DNA of 64,000 nucleotides from Vandiemenella viatica (taxonomy: Eukaryota > Arthropoda > Insecta > Orthoptera > Morabidae). Shown one piece after another: positions 54,740 to 64,000 of this stretch (positions are counted from its first letter, which is position 1; every line of letters begins with the position of its first letter). The position numbers and the translations under genes are program-made. The stretch is from NCBI GenBank assembly GCA_031002005.1, contig JARYHS010008074.1, forward strand, positions 280,055,930-280,119,929, read 5' to 3'. Below the pieces are notes generated by a model. It was given only the letters and a program-made list of their open reading frames with translations, did no database searches and was not told where the DNA came from.

Positions 54740-56045
54740 GATAGATCATAAAACTTAAAAAAAAGATGTAGCAATTTGAGATAGATGTTATCAGCGTTAC
54801 TGAAGTTAAATGGAAGTTTCCCCAGGATTTCAGGTCTGGCGAATATAAAACACAAGCTGTAAGTAATGTTGCTAGTGTAGAAATTATATAATTGAAGAGA
54901 GAAAAGACGCGGATGGTTTGTTATTCACAGATTAGTGTTCGATTATTAGGACCAACATCAGTACAATTAATAACGACAACGTGAAAAGTTCACAATATTA
55001 GGAAGTAAATAGTAAAATACTAGATATAATTTAATGTGCGAATATTTTTTTTAAATGAATGACTGGAAAGAAGGTACAACAGCAGCTAATCTTGACCGAG
55101 CAGAAAGAGATAGGCGAAGTGTTCGGCTGTTAGAGTCTTCCTAAAACTGATAATGGCACACCATCTATTAAAGAATCATTCCAGAAGAACTTTCGTAAGG
55201 AAACCTACAGAATATAAAGGTAGCTTTCAGGTAGACTATGTCATGGATAAGACCAGATTCAGAAATTAAACCCTAATCTTTAAGGAGCCGACATAGATTA
55301 TGGACACCACGTTCAGAAAAAAAAAAAAGATTCTGATAAGGATGTGATAGTTGTGAAGGCTGAAATTCCAAACAATAAGGAAGCGACGAAAGAAGAACAG
55401 ACTATAAACTATGAACATTACGGATAGTATTGACTCATGTCTAAACAAAAAATGGGAAAGAAGAGGTATGAGACACGCTGGACAATAGGATAGTCAAGGT
55501 TAGTAAAAAAAAAAAAGACATTGACAGAAGGAAACAAGCTAGTCAAAAACTTTAACACGCAGTATAAAATTATGAACTTGATATATCGGAGGATAAGACT
55601 GAAAAAGGTGCACGTGAAGCAGTACAGATGTTTTAGAAATAAATTAAATAGAAAATTCAAGAAAGACAAAGGAAAATGACTCCAAGAAAAATGCGAAAAA
55701 GTAGCCAAATTGTAAGGTAAAGTGGCTGCTGCTTGCAGCAGAGTCAAACGGATTTCTGAAAAAAGAAATTAGGTAAACATTAAAAAAATCTGAAGATTTT
55801 TATAATAGATATATTTTAAGCTCAGAAGAAAGAGTTTACCAATGGAAAGAACTCGTAGAGATGCAATACGGCTGGGATGGTCTAAAAGAGGTGAGTATGT
55901 TGATATTGAAGTTTTTTGAGATCCGTTTAAAAAAAAATGTGAAAGGGCTTTGAAAGAATTGAACTCATAGCCGGCTGAATTACATTCCTGCAGAATTTCC
56001 AAATTCCCTAAGAGAAGGAGGCAAAGGATATTGAATAGTTGCTAT
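54740..56045 (+). mobile_element. RTE-like LINE fragment, heavily decayed
   Basis: Shares ordered phrases with the LINE at 25.3-29.2 kb: GCAATTTGAGATAGATGTTATCAG, GAAGTTAAATGGAAG, CAAGCTGTAAGTAATGTTG, then CAGGTAGACTATGTCATGGA TAAGACCAGATTC (end of the endonuclease), a linker with GCGAAAAAGTAGCC and the CCGGCTGAATTACATTCCTG CAGAATT block. No frame longer than about 110 codons, and none in the coding sense is intact. The RT part is missing. Confidence 0.6.
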
Positions 56046-56169
56046 GCAGGATGGTTCAACTGTTTTTTTTTTTTAACTTGAATTTGTTTATGGTATAAAC
56101 ACATACATTCCTCTACCAGATATGGCATAAATTTCATCACAGTGGAAACAACTCCCAAGCACAACTTAT
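56046..56169 (+). repeat. T-rich and low-complexity junction
   Basis: A 14-base T run near 56064 and AT-rich text between the LINE fragment and the next repeat. Confidence 0.4.
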
Positions 56170-56187
56170 ATCTTTAAACGAGCAATT

Positions 56188-56222
<35 letters not shown>

Positions 56223-57560
56223 CGGATCTCGGAAACGGCTATGACGATTTGGATGAAATTTGTTTAGGTAACATTTTGTCTTTTAAGATTACCTAAATAG
56301 TTGTATTCCCCCCCCAAAAAAAGCGAGTTTACAAAATACGAACAGTTTTTTCACTCGGTATCTCGAAAACGGCACTAGCGCCATCTCGTAGACAATTCAG
56401 GTACCAGAAAGCCTACAAATAACATTCTCTTTGATTTCAAATAATATTTAAACGAACAGTTCTTGTATACTGGCTGACCAGTGGAAATATTAGAATTGCA
56501 AGTTTAATTGTAAAACATTTAAAAATGAAGATAATTAAAAATTTATCATTGGTTTTGACAGAGGTGACGTCTTTGAAAATAATATTACCGGTACCAGTTA
56601 TAAAGTAATCATTATTTACTTTTTGACCGTAAAAAGTGGTTGTTAGTTTGTCATTAAATACTACCACGCGAGGTATGAGCATAGTTTTATCGGAGTGAAT
56701 GAATTTACCACTGATGATGTTCTATCATTAACGTGACGTCACAATCTGATGATGAATTCTTATAGAACTCGACGAAACATATAAAAAATAAAGAATAAAT
56801 GTTCTTGATATCTCGCTTGGTTTTCGAGATATAGCATGTCAAAAAACAGTTATAGGTATAGTACCTTGTGCTTTTGGCGACGTTTTTTCTGGTCCAGGCC
56901 ATATTTCAACCTAAGAACAACCACTAGGAACAAAATAATACATTGAAAGTACATTTCCACCGTAGTGGTTTTGGTGGATTTTTTTCTGGTCCAGGCCGGA
57001 TCTAATCCTAACCCCTTCACTTGAGGTATCAGAAAAATAAACTCTCGAAATTGTCTCGACGAGTTTCATACGAATTCTTCATCACACATGGCTATTGCGA
57101 AATTTATATTCTGGTCCAGGCCGCATTTCAACCAACCACGTCAATTTTGAGATACAATATCTCGAGAAATAAGCGAGATATATAAAAAAATATGTATATT
57201 TTTTACTTTCAATTTTTCTCGTCAAGTTACATGAGGGTTATCGTAGAATCCTTTGAATTTCCACAAATCTCGCACCATTAATAAATCCCTGACTGATTTC
57301 TGTTTAACATACTAATAGCATTTCTCTTTGAAAGCAATTTATGAGGTGGTCTCGTAAATGGATCTAGCGATTTGGATGAAATTTCATATTTAGATAACGT
57401 TTAGCTTTTCAAGTTTTTAACACGAATTTTAAAAAAATGGGAGCAATTTTTGTATTTGGTTTCTCGAAAATGGCTCTAACCTCATTACGTAGAAGGTTCA
57501 GGTACCAGTAAGCCTACTGATTTTTGTTATGCTTCTCTTTGGTTAACTGTGCACCTCAAA
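56170..57560 (+). repeat. dispersed repeat family, tandem copies
   Basis: A (TA)n run (56190-56220) precedes TCTCGGAAACGGCTATGACG ATTTGGATGAAATTTG; the same phrase recurs at 57360-57395. CTCGAAAACGGCACTAGCGC..CGTAGACAATTCAGGTACCAG (56362) recurs as CTCGAAAATGGCTCTAACCT..CGTAGAAGGTTCAGGTACCAG (57464). TTCTGGTCCAGGCC recurs at 56888, 56984 and 57111. Two to three old tandem units of roughly 1.1 kb. 'GATTTGGATGAAATTT' blocks are common in Helitron-type repeats, but no Helitron end is proven. Confidence 0.55.
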
Positions 57561-58079
57561 ACGCCTAGGAAGCCTTCAATCCTTATACTTTAATCAAACT
57601 TTACTCGAAATCTTGGATATTGAACAGAAATCGAAAGATGCCGAGCGAAGATCGGTCACCCAGGTACTTAACTATTAACAGAACACTTAAAGAATTATGC
57701 AAAGCAGGACCCAAAGTATTAATCAGAAGACGTGATCTTGCCTTACGCAAGGTCGAAGTTGAGGTCCACTCTTCCATTCTGGGTGACTCAGGGCAAAGTT
57801 GTTGCGGAGATCGAATAGAATGAAGTCCGAATCATCCGCTGGTCAGCTCTTGCTTCTCTCCCTCTTACGATGTCGTGGCGAATCCACAAACGGTAGCTCT
57901 TTTCTTGTCATTCATTGGTCGAAAACCTGAAAATTTATTAGTGTCGATCATTTATGAGGAGTAATTTTTTTCAGTATTTAATTATGTAACCAGATGTATC
58001 GACTCTGAGGTTTTTATTTTATTTCTTTTTTATTGTCTTGTTACTTTATCTGGTGTTCTTTCTGTCTTTAAGTATCTCA
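57561..58079. other. intergenic stretch
   Basis: Only a 67-codon frame (57620-57823) without known domain. Confidence 0.4.
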
Positions 58080-59093
58080 TCCGGATAGCCTCCGAATTTT
58101 ATTTTATATTTCGCAGTTTTCTTTATACTCCATTGTTTTATTTTGTGCATTGATAGGTGTTCTTCCAAATTTTGGGATGTCTTCTGCAATTATCCTGCAT
58201 TGAGTGGCTTAGGATCCATACCAAACAATTTGAGGGGTAATCTTGATATCCGGCTTTGCTAGAATTGTACTTAGTACTTCCCTGGGCGGTTTTTGTAAGA
58301 TATACGCTGCCACATGTTTTGTCCAAATCCAGATTCATTCCGCTTTTCCACAAGAAAAACGGTCTATAAGGGTATCTGTGTTCCCTCAAGTGTCACATCT
58401 ATAGGTTGCCTTTAGATTTATGTGGTGTAGCTTCTCTTTGGTATCCAGGGTCTCCTTGACTACTTTTTACCACAGGATTTGGTTATCAGATGGAATTGCC
58501 CTATTGAAGATGTTTCTCAACACGTTTTTCCAGTTAATATCCGGGTGTTTATTTTCTATTTTGTTGCCACGTTTGTGAGCCGTCATGATTGTGTATATCG
58601 CTTATATCGCTTTGGTATTCTTGAGGAAGTTGTCCTTTCGTGCTGCTATGATGTAACTGCATTTGAGGAAATAAAACCTGATATGATGGAATGATTTATT
58701 GATGTGGGCTATCCCCACAGGTGCCTTTGTACTCACTGGTTTATAGTGTTCCAGCAGTTGAGCCGTACTGGTGTCTTTGTTTTCAGAAATTTTACTCATT
58801 GCTTGTATGAACATCGCGTTTGCTTTGATTCTTGCGTGAAATAAACCCAAACCTTTTGGTAGGGTTAGTGTGTGGAAGTTAATTTTGAATATTTCACCTT
58901 GGCTCAAGAACCAAGATATTGCTCTCTGAACGTTTTCTAGTATTCCTTTAGGTACCGTGAAAAATTGAGCAATATAATTTAATTTGTTTAGGACCGCCAG
59001 ATTTATTAGATTTTTTTTGTATGTTATTGATCTGTCTGGTTTTGTGCAATTGTAGTGTGGCTCTTGTGTTGTTTAACACATGCCGCCAGTTGA

Positions 59094-59993
59094 CTACATT
59101 GTGTCCGTTTCTAGCCACACTCCCGGGGTTTTATGCTTGTTAATTTGTTTGAATCCATATGTATATACCACGTGTTGTATTCTTATTCCAATGAAAAGTA
59201 TGTCAGATTTCTTCATGTTGACAGTGGCACCGCTTTCATTGCCGAAAATCCTTATTTGGTTGTTAATTGTAACTAAATCGTTATTGTCAGCTACATAGAA
59301 ACCAATGTCTTCTGCGTATGCTCTTGTAGTGTACCTTATGCCTTGGTATGTCATACCTTTAGTCATGGAATGGATGCTCCATAAAAGTGGCTCCATGTAT
59401 ATGGTAAACAAGACCATTGAGAGCGGGGACCCCTAGACACTTGCTGAAGTTTTTTGAGAATAATTCGTTTACTAGGACTCCTGTGGTTGCCCCGTTGGTT
59501 AGTTTCTTAACTTCTGATACGAATTTTGTTCCCATTCCAATTTTCCTCATGGTATTGTATAAGATCTGATGTATACTTTATTGAAATCAAGGAAAAGGAT
59601 TCCCGCTTTTAGCTTTAGATTATCTGCCAAAGAGATAATGTCCCTGTATTCCAAGATTGCGTGTTGGATCCCGCGATTAGGGATCGGGCCTGCCTGATAC
59701 GGACCAAGTATTTTGGTGAATAGTGGCGTTATTCTTCTTTTCAGGATTCGAGTCAGAATCGTATAATCAGAGTTTAGTAGCGTAATGGGTCTCAGGTTTC
59801 TAATGTCCTTCGTATGTTGCGTTTTGGGAGTACGGACTATTATGCCTTCCGTGAAGGCTTCAGGCAATCGTTCAATATGCCATATTTCATTGAACATTTC
59901 AACCATCTTGTGGGAAATGACGTTCCAGAAGCTTCCATAAAATTCCAGTGGGATGCCGTCGTAGCCGGGTGATTTTCTTGTTTTTCCTGCCAT
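59094..59993 (-). pseudogene. L1/Tx1-like reverse transcriptase domain
   Basis: Minus strand: KSPGYDGIPLEFYGSFWNVI (RT motif 0), NLRPITLLNSDYTILTRILK (motif 1), GPYQAGPIPNRGIQHAIL (motif 2), then KAGILFLDFNKVYI at motif A, where LDF-KAFD is expected, so the second part is altered. After a frameshift near 59550 come KLTNGATTGVLVNE and, after another, MVLFTIYMEPLLWSI and AYAEDIGFYV, which stands for the catalytic Y/F-ADD box (here YAED). KKSDILFIG follows. In the family this enzyme copies element RNA at a nicked target. At least two frameshifts. Confidence 0.75.
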
Positions 59994-59995
59994 AA

Positions 59996-60386
59996 GGGAC
60001 TGTGCACAAACTACGTGGCTCGGTCCAGGGGGGGGGGGGAGGGGTTGGCTGGAAGGCTACGCTGGGCTACGTGGGGGGAGGGGGCGTTCCGAGCCAGGCC
60101 ACGTAGCTTTCCTTTCATAACATTTTTCACAGTTAAAATGAGGAACAGAACTCACAACAGCACGTGAATATTTATTTCCGTCATTTCACTATCTCCGTAT
60201 GTAATTTACAATAGTCTGACAAGAGAAAACAGTACAAAATGTCTTCTGGAATCAAAAGGGAACAAAGCTACGTGCTACGGGGGGGGGGGGGGGGGGGGTA
60301 GAGGCAAAAACCACGTAGGGCTACGTGGGGGGGAGGGGGGGTTCACAGGAGGCCAAAATGGAGCTACGTGGTTTGTGCACGCTCCC
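59996..60386 (+). mobile_element. G-rich palindromic MITE inside the L1-like LINE
   Basis: 391 bp flanked by TAA on each side (59993-95, 60387-89). Ends GGGACTGTGCACAAACTACG TGG and, reverse-complemented on the right, GGGAGCGTGCACAAACCACG TAG. Between the arms are long G runs (60031-60039, 60281-60298) and repeated CTACGTGG units. The TAA duplication suggests PIF/Harbinger-type mobilisation. Deleting the element plus one TAA makes the LINE frame continuous (AEFSL to MAGKTRK), showing a clean insertion. Confidence 0.85.
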
Positions 60387-60429
60387 TAAGGGAGAACTCT
60401 GCCTCTTCTGATGTTATATTTATAGTTAT

Positions 60430-60708
60430 TTAGTTTCGTTCGTCGTTGTGCAAAGATTCATTTATGTGGTTTAAGATGAAGTCTCTGTCATCGCTGATTA
60501 TAGTGGAGGCATTGTAAAAGGCGGAAAGATGGTTCCAAATCATTGTTGGAATCTCTTTTTGATTGGTTATTCTGACTCCCTCTGCCGAAGTTATGTTAGA
60601 AATAAATTGAGAGTTTCTTCTTTTTGTCGCCCTAATCAGATAGTATGGCGAAGCCTTATCTTTCTCTACGACATCCACCTTATCAATATTGGCTAGGAGG
60701 GTTTCCAT
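60430..60708 (-). pseudogene. L1/Tx1-like LINE, endonuclease-RT linker
   Basis: 92 open codons: KVDVVEKDKASPYYLIRATK RRN, then IWNHLSAFYNA and NHINESLHNDERN. In L1-type elements this matches the linker 'e.a..yf..r.k.r...i..l....g......i......fy..ly' before the RT. It ends 44 bases before the MITE and stays colinear with the RT beyond it. Confidence 0.65.
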
Positions 60709-61110
60709 TTTTGCTGCCTGTATTTTGTTGACTTCCGCTTTATATTTTTTAATCAGTACGTGGTCTTGGGTAGTGAACGCTTCTTTTTTATACAGATGCT
60801 TCAGACATCTGTATTAAAATTCCATGTTGCTGTTTGTCCAGTAATGTTTTCCTTGCGAGTAGGCAATAATTGCTTTTCTGATTCTCGGTGACCCACCAAA
60901 TTAAATTAGAACTATACTTGTGGCAATTTCTAATACTCGAAAACCAGGCACTGATGACGGTTTCCTTACATGCCGTGTCGCGGAGAAGCGAGACATTCAT
61001 CTTTAAGTATTCTTTACCTCTCTCAATGCAAATTGGGTCGCTCTTGATTCTGCATACATACGCACAGTGATCGGTGAAACTTAAAGATGCTATTCCATGG
61101 CTGCTAACTG

Positions 61111-62051
61111 CCGGATTTTAATCAAAGCTTCACCCTCACGTAACAAAAATGTGAAAATTATGGTAGAATAACTTTATTATCACATTCCTCGAAATTACTG
61201 GATAGAGTAATGAACATACAGAATATGAAGGAAAAAGGAAAGTTACAAATTACCATCGCCGATAACTCTGATGTAGAAACATTAAAATTTACTTATTTTA
61301 TATTCTAGTTAAGCCAGCGTCAATAGTAGAAATGAAGGGTCTGTAGCATATTAACCGAAGAACAAAAACATTTCCCGTGACATTAAAAAAATAATAAAAA
61401 AAAATGAAAACTGCATTGAGTCACAAAATGTTGTCGATAGATATTTTTTCAGATTTATTTATTATTTATACGTAATACTTAGATGATTTAATCTAAAGTC
61501 TTCTACAAAAGATGGGACAAAAAAAGGCTTTGATGCATGCACTCTTTCACAGTTTGACAAATGACACGACTATTGAAGTAACAGTGAAGCAAAGAGGAAC
61601 ATACAGTATGATCTACTACTGACAACACATTTGACATTTATCTAGCTGTCATTTTCAGACGGTACGTAATATTTCACGCCCTAATGTTCAATGCAGTAAT
61701 ACATTTTCCTTTCCGAAAAGAATATTAAATGAAGATGTTATGAATGAATGATTATTGTTTCAGAACGTATGATTTAAGGACTGTAGTCACATGTCCTTTG
61801 TGCAATGTTTTCGCTCGTGCTTACACTCTACGTACAGTTTATAAAAAGTTTGAATTTAGTATCCCCATAACAATTTTTCGTGTCGTGTAGAAAAAAACAT
61901 TTTTTTCCGATTCTTATAAAAACATTGTGACCAAACAGTGTGATTTCGATTTTTTTCCTCATAAATAATGATAGCAAATTATAAATAAAGCTATTTTGTT
62001 AGTGTTGTTTTAGTGCAAAAATTAATTAGCATTACGAGGTTTCGATCTAGG
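61111..62051. other. AT-rich stretch, nothing recognised
   Basis: Upstream flank of the Gr pseudogene at 62052. No gene or repeat seen. Confidence 0.4.
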
Positions 62052-63101
62052 ATGAATAACGACGTCTTGTTAAAATCTGCACCTGCACTGGGACCGGTAT
62101 TATTTGCGTCAAATTTATTAGGTCTTACTACTTGTACTCTGAACCAAAAATCATTCAACATGTGTAGAATCGTGACAGCAAATCGATGTTACTGCTATTC
62201 ATCTGCTCTTTTATTGATTACAATTATTTTGTCAGTCTACAGGGTTTACTGCTGCTGGGTTGAAACTGACTTAATCGTTCATTTTGTTCTAAATGCTTCT
62301 TTATGTTTCCTTGATACTTTACCTTTAGCAATTATCTACAACAGACCAGTCTCCCGTACTGTTGACGGGGTAACGAAGATGGCTGGAAACATAGAAATAG
62401 TGGACAAATTACTTTTTTGCTTGGTTTAATCTATCGAGTGAACGTAAGTTACTAATATACTGTTTGAATGTTTTGATCCCCACACTGTTGTGCCCAGTGT
62501 GTTAGTGGTAGAGTTAGTACTGTGCCTCTTATCTTCGGATAACTGTCGCAGGAGCAGCAATCTAGTGAGATTATTTTTCTCGTTGGTCAAAACAGTAATG
62601 GTCGTTGAGATGGGTTGCTTCCTGAGGGTGATATGCCAACGCTTTGAGGTGCTAAACGCTGTGTTGGAGCACATTATGAAAGCATTGCCACCTGCATCTC
62701 CGATAGATAAAAATGGGGTCGACCAGTTTCTGACCAGCATGCAGATCCCAATGGATGATTTGAGTCATTGTAAAAGTTATTCACTAACTAAGCTACGAGC
62801 CTGTGATAATGTTGGGAATTTAATTAATCGAGAGGAGATTGGTATCACTGATGACAGGTGTGAACATCTGGTCACCCACGCGTCGACACCAGCGATAATA
62901 CCGTACCAGGACATCGTTCATGTAAGGCAGATGTTTCGAGAGTCTATACCGACAGTCATCGAAGCTAGGAAACATTTATTTTACAGCAGAAGACCACTAG
63001 CCAGACAGAGCTTCTTGGAGGTTCCAGCAGTTGGTAAACAAAAGAAAGCTTGTACGTCTAGCCAACAGCTCACGTGGGAGTCACCCTCTCGTCTTCCTAC
63101 G
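62052..63101 (+). pseudogene. gustatory receptor first exon with in-frame stops
   Basis: ATG at 62052: LLKSAPALGPVLFASNLLGL (typical Gr N-terminus), then CYSSALLLITIILSVYRVYC (TM1) and FVLNASLCFLDTLPLAIIY (TM2), VTKMAGNIEIVDKLLF. Stops interrupt at 62427, 62439 and 62445, after which the same frame goes on: VVPSVLVVELVLCLLS (TM3), LVRLFFSLVKTVMVVEMGCF LRVICQRFEVLNAVLEHI (TM4 with F.vLN), then a long polar loop ending SPSRLPT at a GTGAGA donor (63102), phase 0. It aligns throughout with the exon at 52513-53677. The stops make it a pseudogene, or a short intron removed between about 62427 and 62470 would be needed, for which I see no good borders. No downstream exon in the last 900 bp. Confidence 0.75.
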
Positions 63102-64000
63102 GTGAGAAATTATTCTTTTTTTCCATCACGTTATTACCAGTTACGCAGTTAGATACACAATTTGGTGTTTGTTTTAGCCAGAAATTTTGCAATCACTGTG
63201 CACGAAGGCTTCAAATAATCCTTAAGTATTTAGGGGCACCTAGGTTTTACTACCTCTAGCCGTTGATATGTTGCATGACAGCAGAAAAGAACGGTATGTC
63301 CGGGACAATAATTTTATGCCCACAGAATACTAGCAAGTCAATAAATAGTAAAGTAATACGATATATCGACCCAAACTATCAATAATTTAGCTGTATAGGT
63401 ACTTACGTCACTTTTTATCGAGTGACCCACTAAAACAAAACCTCATTGGAAATATTAATACAGAAATATGAAGTTATAAGGGTTTTATTATCATTTTCTC
63501 AATAGTTCTTATGTGTAATTTTCTAAAAACATGATCTTATTTACTGTTCTGTCTTGTTTTCTGTTCTGCATTTGTATCAGACTGTTAGGTATTGAACAAA
63601 GCCGATGCAATGGTAAGGAGCTGGCCTCCAAACTGAAGTATTTAAATACTATTTGACAACTTTCTAAGGCTCTCACGTGAAACTGTATGCATTATTGTCA
63701 TCCAGAACGCCATTTCCAAGTCTTGTAGTCTCATCAAGCATAATAAAAGTCTCCATAGAACCTAATTCAAATGTGTTCCAAATCTCTTGATCTACGATTT
63801 GAACAACTCGAACTTTTTTCTTGATGTAAAAAGAAGTTTATTATAAAAATTAAAACATAGATATAAATAAATAAAAGTAACAGATGTTACAGCGTTATCA
63901 GCAGTTCAAAGCTAGAATCATAACATTCTAAGCACAGAAATATATGAAATATCGATATAAATCGACCATGGTTTCTTAAGCAGAAAAATTAAAATTATAA
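63102..64000. other. intron or flank after the Gr pseudogene exon
   Basis: No Gr 3' exon or other feature recognised to the end of the window. Confidence 0.4.

Larger units (their letters stand above)
58080..61110 (-). mobile_element. L1/Tx1-like LINE, decayed, split by a MITE
   Basis: Read on the minus strand from about 61110: end of the endonuclease (LSFTDHCAYVCRIKSDP, 61085-61030), a linker region (60708-60430), RT domain (59993-59094) and a C-terminal region to about 58080. The MITE 59996-60386 interrupts the frame just before KSPGYDG. Stops and shifts elsewhere mark it as dead. 5' truncated before the catalytic part of the endonuclease. The FYG-FWN, ILTRILKRRI and IPNRGIQ signatures place it near L1/Tx1-type elements. 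Confidence 0.75.

Noticed and set aside
1..64000. CRISPR arrays, bacterial operons, rRNA genes
   Set aside because: No regularly spaced repeats, no prokaryote-style gene packing, and spliced, TE-rich insect content instead.

Overview
This window looks like nuclear DNA of an insect, most likely polyneopteran (cockroach, termite or stick-insect grade). It is AT-rich and gene-poor. The host-type genes I can support are all insect chemoreceptors of the gustatory receptor (Gr, 7tm_7) family. The rest of the recognisable content is a dense, nested set of transposable elements: R1-like, RTE-like, L1/Tx1-like and CR1/Jockey-like non-LTR retrotransposons, Penelope-like elements (PLE), Tc1/mariner and hAT DNA elements, palindromic MITEs and two tRNA-derived SINE families. 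The species assignment is an inference from family content, not from a marker gene.

Layout. 1-10 kb: mostly featureless AT-rich DNA with a diverged dispersed repeat (about 4.9-5.85 kb), a small palindromic element (7.8-8.08 kb) and a GC-rich island (8.46-8.62 kb). 10.4-15 kb: a nest. A broken R1-like LINE end lies beside a PLE; a second, intact R1-like LINE end sits inside the PLE GIY-YIG endonuclease frame, flanked by a 13-bp target-site duplication; downstream are an internally deleted mariner and a hammerhead-like motif. 19.4-22 kb: two reverse-transcriptase fragments in inverted orientation, a Gr pseudogene and an RTE fragment. 25.3-29.2 kb: a decayed RTE-like LINE carrying a Tc1-like insertion and a second hammerhead-like motif. 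30.5-34.7 kb: two intact-looking 3' exons of a Gr gene (minus strand), with SINEs and a split MITE in the intron and a threefold repeat covering the exon's splice acceptor.

36.9-39.84 kb: a 2.9-kb long-inverted-repeat element that carries inverted copies of a Polinton/adintovirus-type DNA polymerase B N-terminal region, a TATA box and tiny introns. This is the best candidate for something undescribed. 41.9-43.4 kb: a tandem duplication and a hAT relic. 44.4-48.9 and 56.2-57.6 kb: copies of a diverged repeat family. 49.05-50.63 kb: a mariner whose 5' end has been replaced by an inverted second transposase 3' end, abutted by a G-rich MITE. 52.5-53.7 kb: a large 5' Gr exon with one frameshift. 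54.7-56 kb: a third RTE fragment. 58.1-61.1 kb: an L1/Tx1-like LINE split by the same G-rich MITE with a clean TAA duplication. 62.05-63.1 kb: another Gr first exon, with stops.

How the pieces relate. The Gr loci share a plan: one long first exon ending at a phase-0 donor, then short 3' exons. The first exon at 53.7-52.5 kb and the 3' exons at 34.5 and 30.7 kb are on the same strand and in compatible phase, so they could be one gene with an 18-kb element-filled intron; the strong GC difference between them argues against it. The other Gr loci are pseudogenes. Many ORFs in this window are chance or antisense frames and are not listed.
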